From NCBI GenBank assembly GCA_047030855.1, contig JBKYIJ010000008.1:1054001-1118000 (forward strand): a DNA stretch of 64,000 nt, written 5' to 3'. Shown one piece after another: positions 46,883 through 55,524 of this stretch. The notes below the pieces were generated by a model that was given only the letters and a program-made list of their open reading frames with translations, did not search any database and had not been told where the DNA came from. The DNA comes from QVMM01 sp047030855. GTDB lineage: Bacteria > Bacteroidota > Bacteroidia > Bacteroidales > Dysgonomonadaceae. The position numbers and the translations under genes were made by a program. The first letter of the stretch is position 1. Each line of letters opens with the position of its first letter.

Positions 46883-47012
46883 AAGAATAGATTTTAAACG
46901 ATTGTAAAATTAGGGCTTTCCTCTTAAAATACGGATATAACATTTCCTTTTTTCATATTTACTCTATAGTTTTCCTTATTTTTACCGAAGCAATTATAAA
47001 ACGGATATTCTT

Positions 47013-47525
47013 ATGGTTACGATTACTGTTGAAGAACGAAGCCTTATGAACGACATAATCAGGAGCAACAAAGTTTGTTATGTAGGTATGGTGGATACGG
47101 AGAGCATGCCTTACGTTTTGCCGATGAACTTCGGGTTTCGGGATGATGTGCTGTATTTACATTCGGCTCAGGAAGGAAAAAGTATTTCCTCTCTAAATAA
47201 AAATCCGAATGTTTGCATAACAATTTGCTCCGATCCTGCGATTGTTTATCAGGACGAAGAGGTTGCGTGCAGTTATAGGGTGAAAGGGAGCAGCGTAATG
47301 TGTAGAGGGAAAGTCGTTTTTATAGAAGATTACGATGAAAAGGTGAAAGCTCTTGATGTGATAATGAGCCAGTATACCAACAAGAAATTTTCTTATTCCA
47401 AACCGTCGGTCGAAAACGTAAAGGTTTGGAAAGTTGAAATAGAAGACATTACAACCAAGATATTCGGTTCGGCGCATCCAAAGTCAAGAAGATATAAGGA
47501 TCAGGACTTTTCGCAGTTTTATTGA
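47013..47525 (+). CDS. Pyridoxamine 5'-phosphate oxidase-like flavin protein
   Basis: A 170-residue protein of the split-barrel FMN-binding fold. 'RSNKVCYVGMVDTESMPYVL' then 'NFGFRDDVLYLHSAQEGKS', 'NPNVCITICSDP' and 'SVMCRGKVVFIEDYDEKVKA' are the typical blocks, ending in 'VWKVEIEDITTKIFGSAH'. Relatives bind FMN, F420 or heme; which applies is not clear, and an antibiotic-resistance NimA-like role is possible for this subgroup. It is divergent from the DPP IV gene and lies 37 bp before xseB, probably independent of it. Confidence 0.85.
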   Translation: MVTITVEERSLMNDIIRSNKVCYVGMVDTESMPYVLPMNFGFRDDVLYLHSAQEGKSISSLNKNPNVCITICSDPAIVYQDEEVACSYRVKGSSVMCRGKVVFIEDYDEKVKALDVIMSQYTNKKFSYSKPSVENVKVWKVEIEDITTKIFGSAHPKSRRYKDQDFSQFY

Positions 47526-47562
47526 TTTAGTTTTGTATTTTTGAGGGACAAAGAAAAAACAT

Positions 47563-47760
47563 ATGGCAAAGACTGAAAAATCGTATTCCGAAACAATAAA
47601 GGAACTGGAAAATATTTTAGACAAAATAGATTCGGGAGAGATTGATGTGGACGTATTAACGGCAGAAATAAAAAAAGCCTCCGAACTGATAAAAAGCTGT
47701 AAAGAGAAACTCTATAAAACCGATAAAGAGATTAAGAAAATCTTGAACGATATTGACTGA
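47563..47760 (+). CDS. xseB: Exodeoxyribonuclease VII small subunit
   Basis: A 65-residue protein with the family's compact helical shape: 'SYSETIKELENILDKIDSGE' then 'DVLTAEIKKASELIKSCKEK'. It partners with XseA (not next to it here) to form exonuclease VII, which degrades single-stranded DNA to oligonucleotides in both directions. ispD starts one base after its stop (ATG 47762), so xseB, ispD and the flippase look like one transcript. Confidence 0.9.
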   Translation: MAKTEKSYSETIKELENILDKIDSGEIDVDVLTAEIKKASELIKSCKEKLYKTDKEIKKILNDID

Positions 47761-47761
47761 T

Positions 47762-48430
47762 ATGAAAAACAATGTTATCATCGTTGCGGGAGGAAAAGGT
47801 CTGCGTGTCGGCGGAGAGTTGCCGAAGCAATTTGTCCCGATCGGAGGGAAGCCTGTTCTGATGCACTCAATAGAAGCGTTCCATAAATTTGACCAGAATA
47901 TAAACATTGTTGTTGTTTTGCCCGAATCACATAAAGATTATTGGTCGGATTTGTGCAAAGAATATAATTTTAAAATAGCTCATAAAATTGCTGTCGGAGG
48001 AGAAATGCGTTTCGATTCCGTCAGAAACGGATTAAAACTTGTTGACGAAGGTTTGGTAGCCGTTCATGACGCGGCTCGTCCATTTATTTCACAGAATCTG
48101 ATTCACAGATTGTTTGACTTGGCAAAAGAAAAAAAAGCAGTCATTCCCGTTACGGATGTAACGGACAGTTTACGGGAAGTCAAAAAAGATTCTGACAGCC
48201 GTATAATCGACAGGACGCGAATAAAAAGAGTGCAAACTCCTCAGGTATTTCAAACCGATGTTCTGAAAAAAGCCTATCAAACGGATTTTGATCCTCGTTT
48301 TATGGACGATGCTTCTGTTGTGGAACATTCGGGAGAAAAAGTTTTTTTGGCGGAAGGAGAAACTATTAATATAAAAATAACGACACCGATAGATTTGGAA
48401 ATTGCAGAGGTGTTGATCCGAAAGAGTTGA
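47762..48430 (+). CDS. ispD: 2-C-methyl-D-erythritol 4-phosphate cytidylyltransferase
   Basis: A 222-residue IspD from ATG 47762; a TTG at 47753 lies inside xseB and is rejected. 'VIIVAGGKGLRVGGELPKQF' is the nucleotide-binding start (GGxGxR variant), 'GLVAVHDAARPFIS' the conserved motif and 'KKAVIPVTDVTDSLREV' and 'RVQTPQVFQTDVLKKAY' follow. It adds CMP to MEP in the non-mevalonate isoprenoid pathway in the cytoplasm, which also feeds the polyprenyl synthase at 8 kb. Stop and flippase start are 3 bp apart. Confidence 0.96.
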   Translation: MKNNVIIVAGGKGLRVGGELPKQFVPIGGKPVLMHSIEAFHKFDQNINIVVVLPESHKDYWSDLCKEYNFKIAHKIAVGGEMRFDSVRNGLKLVDEGLVAVHDAARPFISQNLIHRLFDLAKEKKAVIPVTDVTDSLREVKKDSDSRIIDRTRIKRVQTPQVFQTDVLKKAYQTDFDPRFMDDASVVEHSGEKVFLAEGETINIKITTPIDLEIAEVLIRKS

Positions 48431-48433
48431 TTC

Positions 48434-49885
48434 ATGTCCGATTTACTGAAAGAAAAAACAGGAACCGCACTTTTCTGGAGTTTCCTCGACAGAGGCGGGC
48501 AGCAGGTGATACAGATGATATTTTTGTTTGTGCTTGCCCGTTTGGTGAATCCTTCCGATTTTGGGTTGGTGGCTGTGCTTTCAATATTTACGGTTATTGC
48601 CAATCTGTTGCAGGAGAGTGGATTTTCTTCTGCCCTTATCCGAAAAAAGAGTCCCGATGAAACAGATTTTTCTTCTGTTTTCTATTTTAATATAGGGATA
48701 AGCATCTCCATTTATTTGATCCTGTTTTTCTCAGCCCCTTTGATTGCCGATTTTTTTGACAAACCCATTCTGAAGCCTTTGTCAAGAGTTATTTTCCTTT
48801 CTTTCGTATTCAATGCTTTCGGCATTATTCAAAATGTGCATCTGATCCGAAAAATGGATTTCAGAACAAATGCCGTGACAACATTTATAGCAGGGCTGAT
48901 TTCCGGAGGCGTTGCGATAATTATGGCTTTTAAAGGATACGGCGTGTGGAGTCTGGTTGCACAGGTGTTGTTACAGAATTTTATCAGAAATCTGCTGTTG
49001 TGGATTGTCGTACGTTGGTGTCCGATCCTGAATTTTTCTTTTCCCAGAATTAAAGAGATGTTTTCATACAGTGCCAAATTGTTGGTTAACGGTATTCTGA
49101 ATCAGTTTTCTACCAGAATATATTCTGTTGCCATCGGCAAATATTTTTCTTTTTCCGATGTCGGATATTACGATCAGGCAACCAAGTTGAATATGCTCCC
49201 TCAGGATACGATTGCTTCCAGTTTTCAGCGGGTTATTTTTCCTGTATTATCCAAACTCGATTCCCTTGAAAGAATTAAACGTGCATTCCGAAAAGCTGTC
49301 AGGGTTGTAGTCTTTATATCGTTTCCTGTCGCTGCATTTACTTTTGTCGCTGCTGAGCCGATCGTTAGTATTCTCCTCTCGGAAAAATGGTTGCCGATCG
49401 TACCGCTTTTGCAGATATTAGTGATCGGAGGTGCTTTTTATCCGCCTTATTGCCTTATCAGCTCTCTGATGCAGGCTCTCGGCAAATCGGGATCTTTACT
49501 TAAAATTGAAACCGTGAGAAATATCCTGTTTTTGCTGGGTGTTTTTATCTCCGTTCATTTTGGGTTAATACCTGTTGTCGCTGTATTCAGCGGAATTAAT
49601 GTCCTTATTTTTATCTACGGATTCTATGCCGCAGGTAAAAACATCGGGTATTCTTTGAAAGAATTGTTTTTGGATGTCGCACCTTATCTTGGAATTTCAT
49701 TGATTGTTTTCCTGCCGCTCTCGTGGTTCGGAACTTTACAGTTGAGTACGTTCCTGTTGTTTTTTATGTATTTGATAATCGGTTTTGGCGTTTATCTTTT
49801 GATTGTAAAACTAATGGGTTCAAAAGTGCTTGAAGATTGTCTCAGTTTTTTTCGGAAAGATAAAAAAGCTTCTTCGAAATTTTGA
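48434..49885 (+). CDS. MOP-superfamily lipopolysaccharide/polysaccharide flippase
   Basis: A 483-residue inner-membrane protein with 12-14 hydrophobic segments. 'TALFWSFLDRGGQQVIQMIF' and 'LARLVNPSDFGLVAVLSIFT' are the typical N-terminal block of WzxC/COG2244 flippases, and 'RVIFPVLSKLDSLERIKRAF' follows in the middle. Such proteins flip lipid-linked sugars across the membrane. Genome context gives no particular polymer. It overlaps no neighbour, and the small membrane protein follows after 66 bp. Confidence 0.9.
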   Translation: MSDLLKEKTGTALFWSFLDRGGQQVIQMIFLFVLARLVNPSDFGLVAVLSIFTVIANLLQESGFSSALIRKKSPDETDFSSVFYFNIGISISIYLILFFSAPLIADFFDKPILKPLSRVIFLSFVFNAFGIIQNVHLIRKMDFRTNAVTTFIAGLISGGVAIIMAFKGYGVWSLVAQVLLQNFIRNLLLWIVVRWCPILNFSFPRIKEMFSYSAKLLVNGILNQFSTRIYSVAIGKYFSFSDVGYYDQATKLNMLPQDTIASSFQRVIFPVLSKLDSLERIKRAFRKAVRVVVFISFPVAAFTFVAAEPIVSILLSEKWLPIVPLLQILVIGGAFYPPYCLISSLMQALGKSGSLLKIETVRNILFLLGVFISVHFGLIPVVAVFSGINVLIFIYGFYAAGKNIGYSLKELFLDVAPYLGISLIVFLPLSWFGTLQLSTFLLFFMYLIIGFGVYLLIVKLMGSKVLEDCLSFFRKDKKASSKF

Positions 49886-49951
49886 ATTAATTTTCAGGCT
49901 ATTATAAGACGAAATAATATAAATTTACGGGAAATTCAAAAAGTATAAGTT

Positions 49952-50383
49952 ATGGCTAATTCAAAAAGTCCTTTTAAAAAATTCCTGACGTATTTGTTGG
50001 TAATAATTATAGTCGGGGGAATCGGTTTCTTTATCTTCTGGTTCTACGTTCCGTTCAGTTCGAGCAGTGTCCGTGCAGGACAATTGAATTATGTGATGTA
50101 TAAAGGCGTTATATTTAAAACATGGGAAGGTAAGCTGATTCAATCGGGTTTTAGAAGTCAAACGGCAGGAAAAGTCCAGTCGAATGAATTTGAATTTTCC
50201 ATAAAAAACGAAGAACTGGCAAAAAAACTCATGAATTATACAGGGAAAGACGTAATGCTTCATTACAAAGAATATTACGGTACTCTTCCATGGAGGGGTT
50301 ATACCAAGTTTATCGTAGATAGCATTGTGTCGGTAAAAGATCATACTGAAACGGAAAGTATTCCGCTCGAAGCATTAAATTAA
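49952..50383 (+). CDS. Conserved single-pass membrane protein
   Basis: A 143-residue protein with one N-terminal helix ('YLLVIIIVGGIGFFIFWFYV') and a soluble region containing 'GQLNYVMYKGVIFKTWEGKL' and 'FEFSIKNEELAKKLMNYTGK'. It appears in Bacteroidota genomes, often misannotated as 6-phosphogluconate dehydrogenase, to which it bears no visible relation. I assign no function. It precedes kup by 77 bp on the same strand. Confidence 0.7.
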   Translation: MANSKSPFKKFLTYLLVIIIVGGIGFFIFWFYVPFSSSSVRAGQLNYVMYKGVIFKTWEGKLIQSGFRSQTAGKVQSNEFEFSIKNEELAKKLMNYTGKDVMLHYKEYYGTLPWRGYTKFIVDSIVSVKDHTETESIPLEALN

Positions 50384-50460
50384 CTGTACAATAAACATTT
50401 CTTTTACACATAGTATAAAAAAAACATCTACATTTACGCCGTTTTTCTTAAACAGGTTAT

Positions 50461-52446
50461 ATGGAAAATAAACATCATAAGGTCCCGTTCGGTCCGTTAG
50501 GGATCATAATGGCTATCGGGGTTGTCTATGGCGATATAGGTACTTCGCCCCTTTATGTAATGAAGTCGATTCTTTTAGGACTTCCTGCCGGACAACTTTC
50601 TAATCCCGATTATATTTTGGGAGCAGTCTCCTGTATCATTTGGACTCTTACGATGCAGACGACAATAAAATATGTCATAATAACCTTACGAGCCGATAAT
50701 AACGGGGAAGGCGGCATTTTGTCTCTTTATGCTTTGATCCGTAAAAAATACAGGTGGGCTTACATTATTGCTGCTATGGGAGCGGCTACTTTACTCGCTG
50801 ACGGGGCAATAACGCCCGCAATGACTATTATATCTTCGGTCGAAGGGCTTAACGTGGTTATTCCTTCTATCCCTGTCATCCCTGTTACCGTAACCATAAT
50901 ATTGGCTTTGTTTCTTATACAACCGTTTGGAACAGGTTCTTTAGGAAAATATTTCGGGACAGTAATGTTGTTTTGGTTTATAATGATCGGAGTGCTGGGG
51001 CTGGACGGAATGATGGGACATTTGAATGTGTTGAAAGCATTCAATCCTTTCTATGCCATACGCTTTATAATCGAAGCACCCAATACATTGGTTATTTTAG
51101 GCGCGGTTTTCCTCTGTACTACTGGGGCTGAAGCCCTGTATTCGGATCTGGGGCATTGCGGTTTGAAAAATATCCGTATATCTTGGGTTTTCGTAAAATC
51201 AATGCTTATCCTCAATTATTTGGGACAAGCCGCATGGATCATCAATAATCCGACGCTTGTTTATCCCGAAGTCAATCCGTTTTTCGCCATGATGCCTTCG
51301 TGGTTCAGGCTGATCGGTATCGCAATGGCTACTTTAGCGGCGATTATTGCCAGTCAGGCGCTTATAAGCGGTTCTTTTACGATAATAAGCGAAGCCATTT
51401 CTCTGAACCTTTGGCCCAATGTCAAGATAAAATATCCGACGACTATAAAAGGACAAATGTATATTCCGTCGGTAAACAAAACTTTGATGGTTCTGTGTTT
51501 GTTGATGGTTCTGATTTTTGGTTCGTCAACCCGTTTGGAGGCAGCATACGGACTTGCCATTACCTTAAGTATGCTGATGACGTCCATCCTGCTATTCATG
51601 TATTTCCAACAGAATAAAAAACCCCTTTGGCAAAGTGTATCTTTAACGCTTTTGTTTATCACTATAGAATTCAGCTTCTTTATTGCCAATATGCAGAAGT
51701 TCACTCATGGCGGTTATGCTTCTATACTTATAGCAGGCATATTATTTGTTCTGATGTATTGTTGGTACAACGGAAGGCGGATAAAAAGAAAACATACGAT
51801 ATACGATCATGTTGACGATGCTTATTTTGAGAGAGTAAAGTCGATCAGTGAAGACAAGACTATAAATAAAACCGCGACCCACCTTGCCTATATAACACGG
51901 GCAAAGAATAAGAACGCGTTGGAAAGTAAAATAACTTACTCTTTGTTTGCCAAAACGCCGAAACGTGCAGACACATATTGGTTTGTATATATAAACCGAA
52001 GCGACGCGCCTTATGAGTTTAATTATTCGGTAAAAACGTTCGTTACGGGTTCTATATTCAGGATAGATATGAACGTAGGGTTTAAAATCGGCGTTCATGC
52101 CGATCAGTATGTCCAGCTAATTGCGAACGAATTGGAAAAACAGGGACTTGTCGATCTGAAATCACGTTACCCCTCGATGAACAGTGATCGGGGAGACTTC
52201 GCTTTTGTTGCGGTCGATCGTATTTTCCGCAATGTCGAATTAAAATTCAGGCAAAGCCTTATTATGTACGTATATTCTTTGATTGCACGCTTGGGCAGTT
52301 CCGATGCTCAAATGCTCGATCTCGATCCGAGCACAGCTATTAGGGAACTTGTTCCGATCGTAGCTCCGCATTATGAACGCGATAATCAGACTCTGAACAA
52401 ATTATTGCATAAAGCAGAAGAAGAGCGCGATAAATTTGTGGAATAA
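50461..52446 (+). CDS. kup: Kup-type potassium transporter
   Basis: A 661-residue KUP/HAK/KT proton-potassium symporter. 'GIIMAIGVVYGDIGTSPLYV' is the N-terminal signature, 'MQTTIKYVIITLRADNNGEG' and 'LADGAITPAMTIISSVEGLN' are conserved core blocks, and about twelve helices precede a cytoplasmic C-terminal domain of ~190 residues. It takes up K+ at the inner membrane. Intergenic A/T-rich sequence lies upstream. It ends 6 bp before the convergent M20 gene stop. Confidence 0.95.
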   Translation: MENKHHKVPFGPLGIIMAIGVVYGDIGTSPLYVMKSILLGLPAGQLSNPDYILGAVSCIIWTLTMQTTIKYVIITLRADNNGEGGILSLYALIRKKYRWAYIIAAMGAATLLADGAITPAMTIISSVEGLNVVIPSIPVIPVTVTIILALFLIQPFGTGSLGKYFGTVMLFWFIMIGVLGLDGMMGHLNVLKAFNPFYAIRFIIEAPNTLVILGAVFLCTTGAEALYSDLGHCGLKNIRISWVFVKSMLILNYLGQAAWIINNPTLVYPEVNPFFAMMPSWFRLIGIAMATLAAIIASQALISGSFTIISEAISLNLWPNVKIKYPTTIKGQMYIPSVNKTLMVLCLLMVLIFGSSTRLEAAYGLAITLSMLMTSILLFMYFQQNKKPLWQSVSLTLLFITIEFSFFIANMQKFTHGGYASILIAGILFVLMYCWYNGRRIKRKHTIYDHVDDAYFERVKSISEDKTINKTATHLAYITRAKNKNALESKITYSLFAKTPKRADTYWFVYINRSDAPYEFNYSVKTFVTGSIFRIDMNVGFKIGVHADQYVQLIANELEKQGLVDLKSRYPSMNSDRGDFAFVAVDRIFRNVELKFRQSLIMYVYSLIARLGSSDAQMLDLDPSTAIRELVPIVAPHYERDNQTLNKLLHKAEEERDKFVE

Positions 52447-52451
52447 TCTTC

Positions 52452-53528
52452 CTATATTCTGAGTCCGTCGAGTAGCTTAATATAATATTCGATGGATTCG
52501 CGTATTTCGCTTAATAAGATATATTCATCGGCTGTGTGCGAACGGGATGAATCTCCCGGTCCCATTTTCAGCGAAGGAAACGGTATCAGAGCCTGATCGG
52601 AAAGAGTAGGAGACCCGAAAGGCTCCTTACCGAGTATTATTGCCCTTTGTACGAAAGGGTTTTCTATCGCTATTTTTGAAGAATTCAATCGGAACGATCT
52701 CGGAATTATTTCGCAATCTACATGCTTCTTTATTATTTCAAGTATTTCTTCGTTTGTATAACATTCATTGCTGCGGACATCTACCGTAAATTCGCATTTA
52801 TCGGGAATTACGTTGTGCTGTGTTCCCGAATTTATCATTGTGACAGTCATTTTAACGTCTCCCAATAAATCGCTTTTATCGGCAAATCGGAAGTTTTTAA
52901 ACCAATCTATTACATCCATTGCATTGTAAATTGCGTTTTCTCCTTCTTCGCGGGCTGCATGCCCCGATTTTCCGTGAACTATGCAATCCAGAACCATTAA
53001 ACCTTTTTCTGCGATGGCTGGGTTCATTCCGGTTGGTTCTCCCACTATCGCAAATGTTGGTTGAGGAATATCGGATAAAACGCTTTCTATTCCGTTTTTC
53101 CCCGAAATTTCTTCTTCGGAAGAAAGCAGTAAGATCAGGTTATAACTTTGTTCTTTTCGGGACAATAAGAAAAACGAATGTAACAGAGATACAACACTTG
53201 CTCCCGCATCATTGCTTCCTAATCCGTATAAAATATTTCCGTCTTCTACTGTTGGCTGAAAAGGGTTCTTTATCCAACCCGAAACGGGCTTAACCGTATC
53301 TATGTGCGAGTTTAATAATATAGTCGGTTTTATCGGATTAAAATCGCTTGATTTTATCCATATATTGTTTTTTCCCCTTTGTGGTGAGAAGCCTTTTTCT
53401 GTAATATATTTCTCGATTAAATCAGCTACTTTGTCTTCTTCCTTACTGAAAGAGGGTATCGCTATCATTTTTTCGAGCAATTCGACAGCGTTATAGTAAA
53501 GTTCGTCTATGTCGACATCTTTAATCAT
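52452..53528 (-). CDS. M20-family metallopeptidase (ArgE/DapE type)
   Basis: A 358-residue enzyme starting at the ATG at 53528 (MIKDVDIDELYYNAVELLEK). An earlier in-frame ATG at 53648 would overlap the ABC transporter's 3' end and adds unconserved residues. 'LLNSHIDTVKPVSGW' (HxD), 'GLGSNDAGASVVSLL' and 'LLSSEEEISGKNG' hold the two-zinc ligands and the catalytic glutamate. 'DYI..ELLEKMI' fits the N-terminus of ArgE-like deacylases. In Bacteroidota this group deacylates acetylated ornithine/citrulline in arginine synthesis. Substrate is inferred. Confidence 0.85.
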   Translation of the reverse strand: MIKDVDIDELYYNAVELLEKMIAIPSFSKEEDKVADLIEKYITEKGFSPQRGKNNIWIKSSDFNPIKPTILLNSHIDTVKPVSGWIKNPFQPTVEDGNILYGLGSNDAGASVVSLLHSFFLLSRKEQSYNLILLLSSEEEISGKNGIESVLSDIPQPTFAIVGEPTGMNPAIAEKGLMVLDCIVHGKSGHAAREEGENAIYNAMDVIDWFKNFRFADKSDLLGDVKMTVTMINSGTQHNVIPDKCEFTVDVRSNECYTNEEILEIIKKHVDCEIIPRSFRLNSSKIAIENPFVQRAIILGKEPFGSPTLSDQALIPFPSLKMGPGDSSRSHTADEYILLSEIRESIEYYIKLLDGLRI

Positions 53529-53538
53529 TTTTCTATAA

Positions 53539-55396
53539 TCAGAATTGTTGCATATCGCAAAGCTTTCTGTAATAACCGTTAAGATTGTAAAGCTCTGAAT
53601 GTTGTCCCCGTTCAACAATTTTTCCTTCGTGCATAACGCAGATTTCATCGGCGCTTTTTATTGTTGAAAGACGGTGTGCAATAACAATCGTGGTACGGTT
53701 TGCCATAAGTTTTTCCAGTGCGTCCTGCACCAGATATTCCGATTCGGTGTCGAGTGCCGAAGTAGCTTCATCCAAAATTAAGATTTGCGGATTTTTCAGT
53801 ATTGCGCGAGCTATACTGATTCGTTGACGCTGTCCTCCCGAAAGTTTTCCCCCCTCTGTCACCGATATTCGTATCATATCCTTTTTCCGTAGCTATGATG
53901 AAATCGTGAGCATTTGCTATTTTAGCTGCCCTGATGACTTCTTCCGTTGTGGCAGACTCTACGCCAAAGGTTATATTATTATAGAAAGAGTCGTTGAAAA
54001 GAATAGCTTCCTGATTGACATTTCCCATTAAGGCTCTCAGATCGTGAATTTTTGTATCTTTGATATTTACACCATCAATGTAAATGCCTCCGTCGGTTAC
54101 ATCGTAAAATCGGGGCAGCAGGTCTACCATTGTGGACTTTCCCGATCCTGATTGTCCTACCAAAGCCACAGTCTTTCCTTTGGGAACTGTAATACTCACG
54201 TCTTGCAATACCCAATTGGTCTGGTATTTGAACCAAACGTTTCGGTATTCGATTTTTTTCGTTGAATTCGATTTTAACGGGATTTTTCGGCTCATGGATG
54301 TTGTTCTCGGCTTTCAGTATTTTGTCGATTCTTTCCATAGATGCTAATCCTTTCTGAATGGCATAGGTAGATTTTGAAAGATCTTTGGCAGGGTTTATAA
54401 TGCTGTAAAATATGACAAGATAATAAATGAATACAGGTGCTGTCAGTGTGGCATCGGATTTTAGGATGAGTGATCCTCCGTACCAAAGCACTATTGCAAT
54501 GGCTATTGTCCCCAGTAATTCGCTCATCGGGTGAGCAAGCTGCTGACGGCGGAATATCCTGTTTGTCATTTTCCTTAACTCATCGCCTTCTTTGTGAAAT
54601 TTTCTGGACATTTTGTCTTCCGCATTAAATGCTTTTATAATGCGTAAGCCGCCGAGAGTTTCTTCAATCTGCGACATTAGCATACCCCATTTACCCTGTG
54701 CTTCGGCAGAACTTTTTTTTGAGTTTTTTCCCTATTCTTCCCATAATTACTCCTGCTATCGGTAAAAGGATCAGGACGAATACGGTTAATTGCCAGCTGA
54801 TAATTAACATTGTAGTCAGATAAAGCAGAATGAGTACGGGGTTTTTGAAAAGCATATCGAGCGAACTCATAATCGAGTTTTCAACTTCACCAACGTCTCC
54901 CGTCATTCGGGCGATTATGTCTCCTTTACGTTCTTCGGAAAAAAAAGGATAACGGGAGCGATAATATTTTGTCGTTGATTTGGTTTCGGATGTCTCTTAC
55001 TATCCCTGTTCGGATAGGGGCAAGGTAATACAGGCTCAGATATGTAACGCCTGTTTTTAAGATAGTCATTATTATCAGTACAAAACTCAGTATTAACAGT
55101 GCAAATGCTGCTCCCTGCGTATCTATGATATGGGTAAGATACCAATATGCGTTGTTTTTGGCTACGCTAAAAAACTCCTTTACCATATCCATAAAAGAAA
55201 GGCTTGAAAGGGTTTCCCACGGAATGAATGTATAGACTGTTTTCTCTATTCCGAACAAGACGTTCAATATCGGAATTATAAGAATGAAGGAAAATACGTT
55301 GGAAAGAGCAGAAAGTATATTGAAAATGAAACTCAATATCAGTTGCCTTTTATATGGTGGGATAAAACGTTTTAAAATCTGAATAAAATCTTTCAT
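53539..55396 (-). pseudogene. MsbA-like lipid ABC exporter with four +1 frameshifts
   Basis: One gene in five frame pieces. From ATG 55396: 'KDFIQILKRFIPPYKRQLIL' and the membrane domain; break 1 in A8 (54939-54946) restores 'SFFSEERKGDIIARMTGDVG'; break 2 in T8 (54713-54720) restores 'LKKSSAEAQGKWGMLMSQIE'; break 3 in T7 (54253-54259) restores 'KIEFNEKIEYRNVWFKYQT'; break 4 in C6 (53849-53854) restores 'GDRGGKLSGGQRQRISIARA'. The nucleotide-binding domain has 'ALVGQSGSGKSTMVDLLPRF' (Walker A), 'LSGGQRQR' (signature) and 'ILILDEATSALD' (Walker B). Length 1858 = 3x619+1, consistent with four extra bases and a 617-residue half-transporter that flips lipid A or a similar lipid. Confidence 0.9.
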
Positions 55397-55472
55397 CTGT
55401 TGCCCTGATTACTTTTTGACCTAAAAAACGGCGAAAGATAGTGATAATTATTGTTTTATTAAAACATAAATT

Positions 55473-55503
55473 TTTGTCGAGTCATAAATGATCTTTAAAT
55501 TTG
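55473..55503 (+). promoter_or_regulatory. Bacteroidota-type promoter for the S8 protease
   Basis: TTTG at 55473-55476, a 19-base spacer and TAAATTTG at 55496-55503. This matches the -33/-7 consensus of Bacteroidota exactly, including spacing. The ATG at 55525 follows 22 bp later. Confidence 0.85.
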
Positions 55504-55524
55504 TTATATTAAACTTTATAAATT

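Noticed and set aside
53529..53648. Longer M20 peptidase start at 53648
   Set aside because: It overlaps the 3' end of the ABC exporter and adds 40 residues without the family's N-terminal pattern.
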